Source: Desulfosporosinus youngiae DSM 17734 | Lineage (GTDB): Bacteria; Bacillota; Desulfitobacteriia; Desulfitobacteriales; Desulfitobacteriaceae | Direction: 5' to 3' | Assembly: GCF_000244895.1 (NCBI RefSeq) | Contig: NZ_CM001441.1 | Location: 3,740,226-3,804,225, forward strand | DNA length: 64,000 bases | Part shown: in pieces, positions 1 through 8,711 of the stretch | How the letters are laid out: every line of letters begins with the position of its first letter | Position numbering within the stretch: the first letter of the stretch is position 1 | The notes under the pieces: model-generated | The model's database searches: none | Seen by the model: the letters and a program-made list of their open reading frames with translations, nothing else | What the model was told of the DNA's origin: nothing | Translations under genes and position numbers: made by a program

Positions 1-2
1 TA

Positions 3-18
3 ACTAATCTAGATTAGT
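3..18. repeat. 16-bp perfect palindrome
   Basis: The sequence ACTAATCTAGATTAGT is a perfect inverted repeat without a spacer. It lies downstream of the dihydrolipoyl dehydrogenase gene, in a 215-base stretch with no gene I can support. It could be an operator of a gene beyond the window edge. Nothing else in the stretch stands out. Confidence 0.35.
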
Positions 19-215
19 AAGATCTCAAAACAGCCGGTTTTTGAATCACCCGCAGCTATATTAAATTGCGGTATTCTCTTCTTCCATCCACAATGGCATA
101 GATAATAACTATTTCTCTTCTTTTAATTTATAAAACTCAGATGCCTCTCAACAATACTAACTCTATACCCCTGCTTTTTCAGAATTAAATACCTTGGTAA
201 AAACAGCATAAATTC

Positions 216-1631
216 TTATAGCTTAGAAATGGGATCATTCTTTTCCCTATCAATTAATTTTACCGCTTCTTCAGCAGCCTCCAGCAGAGTTTCCGGAAGT
301 GAGGGGTGGGCGTGAATTGTGTCTGCAATATCGTTAACCGCAGCTCCCAAATTAATGGCCAATGCTGCCTCAGAGATCAGGCTTGTGGCCTGGGCCCCAA
401 GGATATGCACACCCAGTATTTTGCCGCTGACTGCCTCGGCAACGATTTTAACTAATCCTTTATTTTCTCCCATGGCCAGAGCTTTACCGCTCCCGGTGAA
501 TTGAGACTTTCCGATAACAATCTTCAGGCCCCGGCTGACAGCCTGTTCTTCGCTAAGACCTACGCTGGCCAATTCCGGCGAGGTATAAATACAACTGGGT
601 ACAACCTTATAATTCATGTGTTTTTGGCCGCCCATAGCATTTACTGCCGCCACTGTCCCTTCGGCGGAGGCGACATGGGCCAGCAAAATTCCCCCTGTTA
701 CGTCCCCTATGGCATAAATGCCGGGAATATTTGTTTCCATTTTGGAATTAACTGCGATCTTCCCCTTTTCCACCGTGACGCCTATTTCCGGCAAACCCAA
801 ACCTTCATATTCCGGACGCCGGCCGACTGCTACCAACACTTTATCCGTCTGAATCTCTTTAAGCCCTTTAGGAGTCTCCACGTTAACCAGTAAACCCTCT
901 GCCGATTTTTGAATTCCGGCCACCTTAGATTCCGTTAAAACAACGATCTTCTCCCGTGCCATTAACTGTTTTAAAGCATCGCTGACCTCTCTGTCCGCAA
1001 AGGGTAAGATTCTGTCCATTGCTTCAACTAAGGTGACCTGCGCTCCAAGTTTCCGGTAGATGCTAGCGAATTCAACACCGATTGCTCCCCCGCCAATGAT
1101 TAAGAGTTTTTCTGGAATGCTTGTTAACATTAAGGCCTGGTCGCTGTTCATAATCCAATGTCCGTCCGGCTCCAGGCCCGGTATTGCAGCGGGCCTGGAG
1201 CCGGTGGCTATAATAATGTTTCGCGTTTTCAGAACAATTTGTTCGGAGGGGGTCGTTACGGTTACTTCATCGACTCCGGTAACTTTCCCTTCCCCCCTGA
1301 AAACTGTGATGTTATGACTCTTCATAAGAAATTCAACACCGGTATTGAGACGTTTAATAATCCCCTGTTTCCGGTTGAGGATCTTTTCCGGAGACACCTT
1401 TACTTCGCTGATATCCACGCCAAAATCTTTGGCCTTTTTAACGCTTTCCAGTACTTCAGTGGACTTCAGCAAGGTTTTGGTGGGGATACAGCCCAGATTC
1501 AAGCAGGTCCCCCCTAAAGCGCTTCTTTCCACAACCGCTGCCTTGCCACCCAGAGCACTGGCTTTGGCAGCGGCCGTATATCCTCCGGGTCCACCGCCGA
1601 TGACAATAACATCAAATCCTCCGTTTTGCAT
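216..1631 (-). CDS. lpdA: dihydrolipoyl dehydrogenase (E3)
   Basis: The product (471 residues, the usual family length) is an FAD-dependent enzyme that reoxidises dihydrolipoyl groups with NAD+. Seen: an N-terminal FAD-binding GGGPGG motif (residues 12-17), the redox-active disulfide motif GGTCLNLGCIPTK with Cys43 and Cys48, a second nucleotide fold near 180 (IIGGGAIGVEF), and the C-terminal catalytic HAHPSLPE motif. The start follows AAGGAGGACAA. It is the third gene after OsmC and the sodium symporter on the same strand, but a hairpin at 1677-1710 separates it from the symporter. No 2-oxoacid dehydrogenase E1/E2 genes are near. A lipoyl carrier (GcvH type) lies at 6.3-6.7 kb, so the partner may be that protein rather than a dehydrogenase complex. 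Confidence 0.95.
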   Translation of the reverse strand: MQNGGFDVIVIGGGPGGYTAAAKASALGGKAAVVERSALGGTCLNLGCIPTKTLLKSTEVLESVKKAKDFGVDISEVKVSPEKILNRKQGIIKRLNTGVEFLMKSHNITVFRGEGKVTGVDEVTVTTPSEQIVLKTRNIIIATGSRPAAIPGLEPDGHWIMNSDQALMLTSIPEKLLIIGGGAIGVEFASIYRKLGAQVTLVEAMDRILPFADREVSDALKQLMAREKIVVLTESKVAGIQKSAEGLLVNVETPKGLKEIQTDKVLVAVGRRPEYEGLGLPEIGVTVEKGKIAVNSKMETNIPGIYAIGDVTGGILLAHVASAEGTVAAVNAMGGQKHMNYKVVPSCIYTSPELASVGLSEEQAVSRGLKIVIGKSQFTGSGKALAMGENKGLVKIVAEAVSGKILGVHILGAQATSLISEAALAINLGAAVNDIADTIHAHPSLPETLLEAAEEAVKLIDREKNDPISKL

Positions 1632-1676
1632 ATAAAACTTTGTCCTCCTTGATCTTAACTATTTTCGTTAAAGAAT

Positions 1677-1710
1677 TAAGCTGGCAACGCATTGAACCAT
1701 TGCCAGCTTA
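1677..1710 (-). terminator. intergenic hairpin between symporter and lpdA
   Basis: A perfect 11-bp stem (TAAGCTGGCAA) with a 12-base loop lies between the symporter stop and the lpdA start. There is no strong T-run after it on the minus strand, so it may be a weak terminator or an mRNA processing/stability hairpin that sets the lpdA level relative to the upstream genes. Confidence 0.5.
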
Positions 1711-1767
1711 CCCCTCGTACACTTAAAACAACGGGCATTTACAGTTGCTTACAAATCCATTTGAACT

Positions 1768-3396
1768 TCAAGCTGCTTGTTCGGCAGCGGCCGTCTCTGA
1801 TGTTATGGGAACAATAAAGACCATCACATTCACAAAAATTGCCGTTACAATCAAGAAGAGATTTAAGCCAATCAAGCCTTTCTGGAAGAGCCAGTTAAAT
1901 TGGGTTAAGGCTGTAATTACAAAGATAACCATGGCTGCTGCGGATACAATCCCTAACGTCTTTCTGCCGGAGGACTGATCGAATTTGAATTTCCACTGTC
2001 CGGCTTTCTCTGTCATGGAAACCAGTACCATGAGTAAGATATTAAAGGTCATACCAATAAACACCGGATGTATATTATAGAAAAACTTAACGGGGTCCCA
2101 ACCACCCAAAGCATACCAGGCTAATCCGGAAATAAATCCGCCGACCAGGGCAGCTATCGCCCCGCGGCGCGTTGCCAACGGCCAAACCAGGGCCACAATC
2201 ACCGGGGCGAAGGTCGAGCCGTTCCGCAAGGTCCAGGCCAGAACATTCCACCAGGAAGCGTTTTCACTTCTCATCAGGCCTAATAAGATCATCTCAAGGG
2301 TTAGGGCGGCTAAAGCATATTTCGTGTAAGTGACTTTGCGTTGATCACTTAAGGACGGGTTAATGGCACCCATTACGTCACGTCCAAGACTTGTTGCCCC
2401 GGAAAACTGGCAGGGGGCACCCCAGCCCAGGGCCGCGGCCCAAATTCCCAGGAAGAACACCCCTACCAATGGGGCAGGCAGCACTTGAGCCAAATATTGA
2501 GGTATGGCAATCATCCCCCGGGCTCCGCCGGGTACCACAATAGCGGCTGACAAACCAAATAATACACCGAAAACAATGAAAAAGGCATTTGCCCCAAAAG
2601 CCATCAGCAAGCCTTTTCTGCCCTCCTCAGGAGTACGGCAGGATAAAGCCATCTGAAAGGCTGCCTGAGCTACAAACACATTGATCAAAAAGGTAGCAAA
2701 CCAGGCAATGATCACCTGCAAGCCGGCATTGGTTGCGGAAAACATGGCGGGTTGGGCGGCTGCTAATTGAGCTAACCCGCCAAGACCCGGTTCGATGAAG
2801 AAGGCAATACAGCCCACGATAAACATGGCTGCGAAAGCTAAGCTATTCGCTGTTTGAGTAACAACAATGGACCACATTCCACCTGATTGCAGGAAAATCA
2901 GCAGGGTTATACTTGTAATGGCAATGGAAACAGGCAGGGATAAGGAGGTATAAACGTGAAGGCCCGATGCAAAAGCAAGGGCGGTCGCCACGGACCACAT
3001 GGGAAAGGTAAAGGCAGTAATCGCACCGCTCACACCCAGGGCCAGACGCCCGAATTTATCCCCGATTAAACCGGAAACCGTCACCATTTTCAGTCTGCGC
3101 AAATTAGCAATTAACAATAGCGCAATGATTAAGACGTGAACCATTTCCGCTACACCATACCAGGCCGCCGAAATACCTACTTTATAGGATAATTCCAAAA
3201 CTGAAATAAACGACGATCCCGAAAATAAGCCCGTAATGCATACGAAGACCATCCAGGGTTTAAAGCTGCGTCCTCCGACCCAAAAGCTGTCGCCGCCGCC
3301 GGATTCCGCTTTCTTTTTGGCATATCTGCTCAGGACTATAAGGACAGCGGTATAGGTCAGCCATAATCCCACAATCCACGCTCCGAATGAATTCAT
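1768..3396 (-). CDS. sodium:solute symporter family transporter
   Basis: A 542-residue, strongly hydrophobic protein with about 13 predicted membrane segments. The pattern resembles the SSS family (GLFSGSSFISVLELSYKVG near residues 56-74, W-rich loops, a long C-terminal helix set). Such proteins use a sodium gradient to import organic solutes. The substrate cannot be read from the sequence. A good ribosome site (AGGAGG) precedes ATG at 3396. It lies 56 bases downstream of the OsmC gene and appears to be cotranscribed from the sigma-54 promoter at 3994-4010. The charged N-terminal loop GGGDSFWVGGRS is also typical of the family. Confidence 0.85.
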   Translation of the reverse strand: MNSFGAWIVGLWLTYTAVLIVLSRYAKKKAESGGGDSFWVGGRSFKPWMVFVCITGLFSGSSFISVLELSYKVGISAAWYGVAEMVHVLIIALLLIANLRRLKMVTVSGLIGDKFGRLALGVSGAITAFTFPMWSVATALAFASGLHVYTSLSLPVSIAITSITLLIFLQSGGMWSIVVTQTANSLAFAAMFIVGCIAFFIEPGLGGLAQLAAAQPAMFSATNAGLQVIIAWFATFLINVFVAQAAFQMALSCRTPEEGRKGLLMAFGANAFFIVFGVLFGLSAAIVVPGGARGMIAIPQYLAQVLPAPLVGVFFLGIWAAALGWGAPCQFSGATSLGRDVMGAINPSLSDQRKVTYTKYALAALTLEMILLGLMRSENASWWNVLAWTLRNGSTFAPVIVALVWPLATRRGAIAALVGGFISGLAWYALGGWDPVKFFYNIHPVFIGMTFNILLMVLVSMTEKAGQWKFKFDQSSGRKTLGIVSAAAMVIFVITALTQFNWLFQKGLIGLNLFLIVTAIFVNVMVFIVPITSETAAAEQAA

Positions 3397-3452
3397 TAGC
3401 GCTCCTCCTTCATGTTACCTAATCAAGACTTCCTATTCCCTAATGAATAGAA

Positions 3453-3890
3453 CTAAGCTTCGTAGGGATGGACCGTACCATTAATTTCTATGGAATAGGT
3501 AATTTCTGCAACTTCTTTAATCATATTCGACGCTGAACAATAAACCTGTTCAGCCATTTGCAAAGCTTTATTCACCTTTTCTACGGGGATATTCTCCCCG
3601 CTTAACCGATAGACAACCTGAATATCGCTGAACACCTTGGGATGCTCTTCTGCTCTATTGCCGCTGACTTCAATGTCTAAGCGGTCGTAGACGACTCTCA
3701 TTTTATTGAGAATGTGACCCAGCTCGATACCTGTGCACCCACCCAGGGACATCAGCATTAGTTCCATCGGCCTTATACCTTCATTTTTACCGCCATAAAT
3801 TGAGGAAGCATCCATAGGCACCTTAAATCCACTTTCATCTGTCCCTACAAATTTCATATTTCCTTCCCAGGTAATGTTTACTTTCGACAT
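3453..3890 (-). CDS. OsmC/Ohr-family protein
   Basis: The 145-residue product belongs to the OsmC/Ohr superfamily. Known members are thiol peroxidases that reduce organic hydroperoxides. Seen: the two family cysteines, Cys52 in LMSLGGCTG and Cys118 in QVYCSAS, with Arg40 and Glu43 in the conserved helix before the first. Length is normal. The start follows AAGGAGAG. It is the first gene behind the sigma-54 promoter, upstream of a sodium symporter and lpdA. In Ohr proteins the disulfide is reduced by lipoylated proteins and Lpd, which makes the linked lpdA and nearby gcvH-like gene meaningful. The substrate is unknown. It could also be a YhfA-type member without peroxidase activity. Confidence 0.88.
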   Translation of the reverse strand: MSKVNITWEGNMKFVGTDESGFKVPMDASSIYGGKNEGIRPMELMLMSLGGCTGIELGHILNKMRVVYDRLDIEVSGNRAEEHPKVFSDIQVVYRLSGENIPVEKVNKALQMAEQVYCSASNMIKEVAEITYSIEINGTVHPYEA

Positions 3891-3993
3891 AACTAATCTC
3901 TCCTTTTTATGAATTACTTCGCTGCCCTATTCAGATGACTTTAACCCTCACCACCTTCATAAGCACTCAATATCCTTGTCCTTGTGATTACAA

Positions 3994-4010
3994 TTGCAAG
4001 GGCCATGCCA
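3994..4010 (-). promoter_or_regulatory. sigma-54 (-24/-12) promoter of the OsmC gene
   Basis: On the minus strand TGGCATGGCCCTTGCA matches the sigma-54 consensus (TGGCAC, five bases, TTGCA) with the GG and GC doublets correctly spaced. Transcription would start about 95 bases upstream of the OsmC start codon. The gene for a sigma-54 activator lies directly upstream, which supports the call. Confidence 0.85.
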
Positions 4011-4220
4011 TATTAGCCAGGCTATAGAAATTTTATATAAGACCTATTAGAAAAGTTGGCCGGCACAGGCTACTGCCCTGGCTGCACACTTCAGAAGGCG
4101 GCACTGGAAAACTATCCTTACCTTTAAAAAGAAAAAACGCGGTGTCTTAATGCACCACGTAATAATCATCTCTCTATGTCTTGAGAAAAATACTCTCTGC
4201 AACAAGGCTTTTTCGTCCCG

Positions 4221-4257
4221 TTCCATTTTTGCACCGCGTTTTCCATTTTTGCACCGC
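4221..4257. promoter_or_regulatory. tandem 17-bp repeats, likely activator binding sites
   Basis: TTCCATTTTTGCACCGC occurs twice with a 20-bp period, ending four bases before the activator stop codon. A related inverted pair of half sites (GCGGTG at 4139-4144, TGCACC at 4151-4156) lies nearer the promoter. Position 220-250 bp upstream of a sigma-54 promoter is where enhancer sites are expected. The 370-base stretch 3891-4260 otherwise holds only the promoter. Confidence 0.6.
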
Positions 4258-4260
4258 TTC

Positions 4261-6009
4261 TTAGTCAGCGTAAGTTATACCTAATGCTCTAGCCTTCCTC
4301 AATAACGTAGAATGGGCTACTCCTAAGACCTCTCCGGCACGACGCAGGCTGTTATATTCCTTTAAAGCCTTAATAATCAACTCCGTCTCCACAATATCCC
4401 TGGCCTCTTTTAACGGGACAATCTGATCAACCGTTACCCGGAGAGGAGTTGAGGGCTGATTGACAGAGAACTCCTCGGGCAACTGGTCCGGGAAGATGGC
4501 ATCCTGTTCGGACATGATGACCAGACGTTCCACCAAATTAGCCAGTTCTCTGATGTTTCCGGGCCAATTATACTCTTCAAGGAGTTTATAGACCTCGTAG
4601 GAAAAATACTTTCGCATCTTATACCGTTCATTAACCTTATTCAAGAAATGCTTAGCCAAGGGTAAAATATCACTTTTCCGTTCCCGCAGCGCAGGAACTT
4701 TAATGGAAACCACATTAAGACGGTAGAACAGATCTTCGCGAAACTTCCTTTCTTTAACTAATTCCTCTAAATTCTTATTGGTGGCTGAGAGAATACGAAT
4801 GTTAAGCTTAATAGGTACACGGCCGCCGATACGGTATATCTCCTGCTCTTGGATTGCCCGCAATAATTTCACCTGAAGATTCAGGGGCATATCCCCAACC
4901 TCATCCAGCAATAACGTACCTCCGTTGGCCAGTTCCATCATCCCGGGCTTGCCTTCTTTATTAGCCCCTGTAAAGGATCCTCTCTCATAGCCGAACAACT
5001 CGGATTCCAGAAGATTCTCCGGTATCGCTCCGCTGTTTATTTGTATAAACGGCCCCTCTGCCCGGGGACTGTTTTGATGAATAGTTTTAGCTATTACTTC
5101 CTTCCCTACTCCCGATTCCCCTACAATCAGCACCGTCGAGTCCACACCCGATACCCGCAAGGCTTCGTTGACAACCCTCTCCATAGCGGCACTATGATAA
5201 ATAAGATCTTTCTGTTCTTTTACCCTAAGTGATTTCAGCTCATGAGAGTATTGCTCAGTCTGAAGTTTCAATTGATTGAGTTCGGTTAAATCACGAATGC
5301 TGATAACTACCCGAACAAGCTCGTCCAGTTCATCAAAGACAGGACTTCCCGTAATAACTAACTCAGTTAAATGTTTGCCTTTATACCGCTCAAACGTCAC
5401 CTTGCCCTTTGCCATCACACGCTGATACACCTGGATAAGAGCTTCCCGACAGACTATGGTTAGCTGCTCGATGGGTCCTCCCATGGGGTCGTGGTCAGAA
5501 CCTTGTACTCTGAAAAAGCTCTTATTGACCATTTGCACTGAGCCTTGACTATCAACGACTATGATCCCATCATAAGATGCTTCAATAACGCTTCTTAGTT
5601 CCTTGTTAATCTCATGGGCTTCAGCCAGTCTGTCCTCAGAGTTCATTAGAGCCCCGTGGACCTTATTGATTAGATCAATGCGGGTTAATACCCCTGTAAG
5701 CTTCTGCTCGTTATTATAAATCAGCAGCCGGTCCATGGTTTGTTCCCTGATATCATGGAAAGCCGTATTTTCGTCAATTATTTGTAAATGTCTCTCCATG
5801 ATCTGGTCAACAGTGGTTGCAAAGGTTGCCCCATCTTCAATTGCCTCAAGTAAGCGAAAGACTGTTAGAATTCCCACAACGGTATTCTGGTCATCCACAA
5901 TCGGAGCACAGTTAACATTGGTTTGCCTGTAAAGATGACAGGCATCCCTTATAGTTTGGCTATAATGCAAAGTCCGAGGGTTCTCTAACATTATTTGCTT
6001 AACTTTCAT
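4261..6009 (-). CDS. sigma-54-dependent activator, CBS-PAS-AAA-Fis
   Basis: An enhancer-binding protein that remodels sigma-54 RNA polymerase. I start it at ATG 6009 because GGAGGAGAC lies just upstream; an in-frame start at 6039 has no such site. The 582-residue product has two CBS domains (about 1-120, likely adenylate ligand sensing), a PAS domain (about 130-240, IIVVDSQGSVQMVNKSFF), an AAA+ domain with Walker A GESGVGKE, the loop GSFTGA that touches sigma-54 (usual form GAFTGA) and LLLDEVGDM, and a C-terminal Fis-type helix-turn-helix. It probably activates the adjacent OsmC-symporter-lpdA genes from the tandem repeats at its own 3' end. The signal is unknown. Confidence 0.93.
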   Translation of the reverse strand: MKVKQIMLENPRTLHYSQTIRDACHLYRQTNVNCAPIVDDQNTVVGILTVFRLLEAIEDGATFATTVDQIMERHLQIIDENTAFHDIREQTMDRLLIYNNEQKLTGVLTRIDLINKVHGALMNSEDRLAEAHEINKELRSVIEASYDGIIVVDSQGSVQMVNKSFFRVQGSDHDPMGGPIEQLTIVCREALIQVYQRVMAKGKVTFERYKGKHLTELVITGSPVFDELDELVRVVISIRDLTELNQLKLQTEQYSHELKSLRVKEQKDLIYHSAAMERVVNEALRVSGVDSTVLIVGESGVGKEVIAKTIHQNSPRAEGPFIQINSGAIPENLLESELFGYERGSFTGANKEGKPGMMELANGGTLLLDEVGDMPLNLQVKLLRAIQEQEIYRIGGRVPIKLNIRILSATNKNLEELVKERKFREDLFYRLNVVSIKVPALRERKSDILPLAKHFLNKVNERYKMRKYFSYEVYKLLEEYNWPGNIRELANLVERLVIMSEQDAIFPDQLPEEFSVNQPSTPLRVTVDQIVPLKEARDIVETELIIKALKEYNSLRRAGEVLGVAHSTLLRKARALGITYAD

Positions 6010-6091
6010 GATGTCTCCTCCAAATGCAAAATCCGACAATCTTCATTATTATAATACCCAATCCCGCCCAAGGCAAAAACTAACGCCTATA

Positions 6092-6115
6092 AAGAAAACC
6101 CGGCTTCGCCGAGCC
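6092..6115 (-). terminator. possible weak terminator in the activator leader
   Basis: On the minus strand GGCT and AGCC form a short stem around CGGCGA, followed by GGGTTTTCTTT. A second hairpin (CGAAGAC, three bases, GTCTTCG) lies at 6169-6185. Both are between gcvH and the sigma-54 activator start at 6009, so the activator mRNA may have a structured leader. Function is inferred only from shape. Confidence 0.3.
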
Positions 6116-6241
6116 TTAAACGCATACTCACAAATGAGGCGAAACCGTTGGTTGCCCTTATGCTTAGACGAAGACACTGTCTTCGCACGGGTTAGACCTT
6201 CTTGCAGTATAATAACGTAAGTTTTATACTTTCTAATAGTA

Positions 6242-6274
6242 TTAAAAATGCCCTGTGACCTTATATCACAGGGC
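6242..6274 (-). terminator. terminator of the gcvH-like gene
   Basis: GCCCTGTGA and TCACAGGGC form a perfect 9-bp stem with a 7-base loop. On the minus strand it is followed by a TTTTTAAT run. It lies 14 bases after the gcvH stop codon and separates gcvH from the sigma-54 activator. Confidence 0.85.
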
Positions 6275-6287
6275 CCCTTAGAGTTTG

Positions 6288-6653
6288 CTAACTGGAGAGG
6301 CCGGCTAAATATTCTTCTTTGGTCATCAGTTCATCGAGTTCCTTGGGGTTTTCCAGTCGGATTTCCGCAATCCAGGCTTCTCCCTCAGGGTCAGCGTTTA
6401 ACCTTTCCGGAGCATCCGCCAGTTCTTCCTTAATCGCCAATACTTCCCCGGATACAGGACAATAAATTTCAGATGAAGACTTGACAGATTCAACTCTTGC
6501 TATTACTTCTCCAGCCGCAAATTGATCATTTACCGCCGGCAGTTCTACAAAGACGATATCCCCTAATTGCTTGGCAGCAAATTCTGTTATCCCCAGATAA
6601 GCTTTCTCACCCTTTAACTCAACCCATTGATGTTCTCTGCTATACATTTTCAT
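6288..6653 (-). CDS. gcvH: glycine cleavage H-like lipoyl protein
   Basis: A 121-residue lipoyl carrier. In the glycine cleavage system it carries the aminomethyl group and is reoxidised by dihydrolipoyl dehydrogenase. Seen: the N-terminal H-protein pattern SREHQWVELKGEKAYLGIT, and the lipoylation site RVESVKSSSE with Lys58. Length is normal (about 125). No gcvP, gcvT or lipoate ligase gene lies nearby, and it has its own terminator, so this is a stand-alone copy. A stand-alone H protein may be a lipoyl electron carrier for other partners; here lpdA and an OsmC-family protein are within 6 kb. Confidence 0.93.
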   Translation of the reverse strand: MKMYSREHQWVELKGEKAYLGITEFAAKQLGDIVFVELPAVNDQFAAGEVIARVESVKSSSEIYCPVSGEVLAIKEELADAPERLNADPEGEAWIAEIRLENPKELDELMTKEEYLAGLSS

Positions 6654-6766
6654 AACCCTAGCTCTTCCCTTCTTGATAAATTAATTTCTGTCGCAATTAC
6701 TGCTAATGCAATTATCATTCCAAGAGCTAGCATTTCAGCGGACAACTTTATAATTAATAGCAAAAA

Positions 6767-6975
6767 TTATAGTTTCCGAGCCGGCAACCGCTGTTGCACT
6801 GTATCAGCCGTAAAGTATGCCATACTGTACCGTTCACCTAGATTTTCCCGGTTGTAATAAGCTCCGGCAAAATCGCCGTATTGATCATAAAGCTGAAGCA
6901 AATCTCGCCAACATTAGGAATCAGGCTGAACATGACAGCTGCGTTTTTATTCTGGTAGGATGATTTACTGACGAT
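6767..6975 (-). pseudogene. possible gene remnant downstream of the blaR1 relic
   Basis: The 328-base stretch 6654-6981 has no intact gene. On the minus strand two overlapping frames look protein-like: one reads GEICFSFMINTAILPELI and ends at a stop, the other reads LYDQYGDFAGAYYNRENLGE and ends at 6767. Neither has a start with a ribosome site. I do not recognise the family; this may be a decayed gene tail or chance. Confidence 0.25.
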
Positions 6976-6981
6976 TAGTAC

Positions 6982-8319
6982 CTACTGTTTAGCATAAGCT
7001 TGCACAATCGATTTCACTATAGTCTCGATAATCCCTTGCGATTCCGTCGAAGCAATCTCAAATCTTAAACCACCACTCATTTGAAACACAGCTGCCGGCA
7101 GACGATCCTTATAATTTTTACGCAGTTTAACGTCAATTCCGTCAATTCGTTTCGTATCAAAGGTTGAGTCCGGCGTTGACACTGGAGCGAACCAGGGGTG
7201 ATCTCCTTGGATCATCTGGACATTAATGAAAGGTGTTGCCGTGCCTTGCGTATTCGTATAGTATAACGAAAAGTTCTCTGACTTTTTGTCCCCTTGAATA
7301 TAGATCATGGAATTTTGCATATCAAATTTGTAGCCCTGGGGAATGACCACCTCCCCTGCTTGGAGAGTCTTAAAGCTTAACCCATCTGTAGCCGAAGTGC
7401 CTCCTTTTCCTATATAAATGTCTGAAGGCGGATTTTTAGCCGGAACTGCTATACTGGCACAGATTTTCTTTAACTCCTCGATGGAAATGCCCCCGCCGAT
7501 TATATTGTTGACGGTATACTCCACACCATCTTTTGTAAATCGAATAAAGGCATCACCAATCTCTCTGACGTATAATGTTGCCGGCAAATCACCTATTTGG
7601 ATTTGGGTTTTTGTAGAGTAATCCGAAATATTAGGCTCTATCCCCTTGGAGGGCCCTTCTGAGATTGTAAATGCTGCGTGGCTGCCATAGGCAGCTAAGT
7701 ACCCTACACCGGAAGTGTTGTCAGGAGGCATGTTTTGGCTGCAGCTGATCTGAGAAGAGGTAAGCTCGTAGCCCGCAGTGTAGCTGGGAAGCAAAGGGGT
7801 GAAGGGCAGATATTGCCGGTAATTAAAGCCTCCCTCAGGTACAGAAGAAGATTGATCAGACTGAGTTATAGTCTCACCCGCTTGGCCATTTGTCACGGCA
7901 GACACTTTGCCAACCGTACCGGAAGTGCTCACCTTAGCATTGGTCAAAGTAACCCATACCAGAACAGCTACGACTGGAATAACCAATAAAGCCCACTTTA
8001 AAGGTACTTTACGAAAATCTTTTATCATTTTGATTCTTCTCCTTATCTGTGACTGTGTACCCAACAAACTTGCCACACTGACAATTCCTGATACTTTCAA
8101 GTTGCTCTCCGCTAGCTTGAGCAGCGTAAGGGCATATTCCTCAGGGGTGCCAATTCCCATCTTTTCGATAGTCAAATAATCGCAGGCAATTTCCTGATCT
8201 TCCCGTAATTTTAGCAATGAGTACCAGAGCAGAGGGTTAAACCAATGGAGTATAAGCAACCCCTGGGTTAGCCAGTTTACCAATAGGTCCTTAGACTTGA
8301 AGTGAAAATGTCTCCTCCC
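6982..8319 (-). pseudogene. N-terminally deleted BlaR1/MecR1-like (M56) sensor
   Basis: The reading frame (about 440 codons) begins inside an M56 metallopeptidase domain. It reads HFKSKDLLVNWL, then HWFNPLLWYSLLKLREDQE and ACDYLTIEKMG, which in BlaR1-type proteins follow the zinc-binding HExxH. The N-terminal membrane helices and all but the last His of HExxH are missing. After one membrane segment (LKWALLVIPVVAVLVWVTL) comes a large outer domain like the DUF4367-type sensor domains. A strong ribosome site (GGGAGGAG, 8311-8318) is present, but no start codon lies at a useful distance after it. The upstream promoter and BlaI-type operator remain, so a deletion joined the regulatory region to the middle of the gene and removed any blaI. 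The relic is probably not functional. Confidence 0.7.
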
Positions 8320-8340
8320 TTTTACGTTTACTTTTGTAAT

Positions 8341-8370
8341 CATCATTACACTTGTAATTTTAATTGTCAA
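8341..8370 (-). promoter_or_regulatory. promoter with BlaI/CopY-type operator
   Basis: On the minus strand TTGACA (8365-8370), a 17-base spacer and AATGAT form a promoter. The palindrome ATTACA-AG-TGTAAT (8345-8358) overlaps the spacer and -10 region and matches the TACAnnTGTA core bound by BlaI/MecI/CopY repressors. No blaI gene is left next to it. Confidence 0.6.
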
Positions 8371-8378
8371 TCTCCTTT

Positions 8379-8600
8379 TTAAGCGGTCAAGTTGTGGAAA
8401 GTACTGGCCTTAGTATTACGCCAAATACAATTAGTAATAATATCACCTCTAAGTGAAATAAGAATTTTTTTACCACTGTTATCGTCAAACTGCAGACCGA
8501 ACAGGATTAAAGGAAGCGACGTTTCTTGGCTCTTAAAGTAGTAATACCCACTTAATTCCTTTTTGGTTATTTTCGATTCCATCTCATCCATTTTTCTCAT
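8379..8600 (-). CDS. small hypothetical protein
   Basis: 73 codons with a good ribosome site (GGAGGCTTAATT before ATG). The N-terminus is Lys/Glu rich (MDEMESKITKKELSGYY) and the rest mixed. I do not recognise a family. It lies upstream of the BlaR1 relic and its C-terminal part may be changed by the same rearrangement. It could be a truncated gene. Confidence 0.45.
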   Translation of the reverse strand: MRKMDEMESKITKKELSGYYYFKSQETSLPLILFGLQFDDNSGKKILISLRGDIITNCIWRNTKASTFHNLTA

Positions 8601-8711
8601 AATTAAGCCTCCGTAATGTCAAAAGCATTTTACATTTTGTTTCTTACACTTGCCGTCTGTTAACTGTCTTATCCGGTAATTTATATCTGCTTCCTTATGC
8701 ACCCTACCCAT

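Noticed and set aside
501-893. 130-codon plus-strand frame opposite lpdA
   Set aside because: Antisense to a well-conserved enzyme; no ribosome site and no natural protein pattern.
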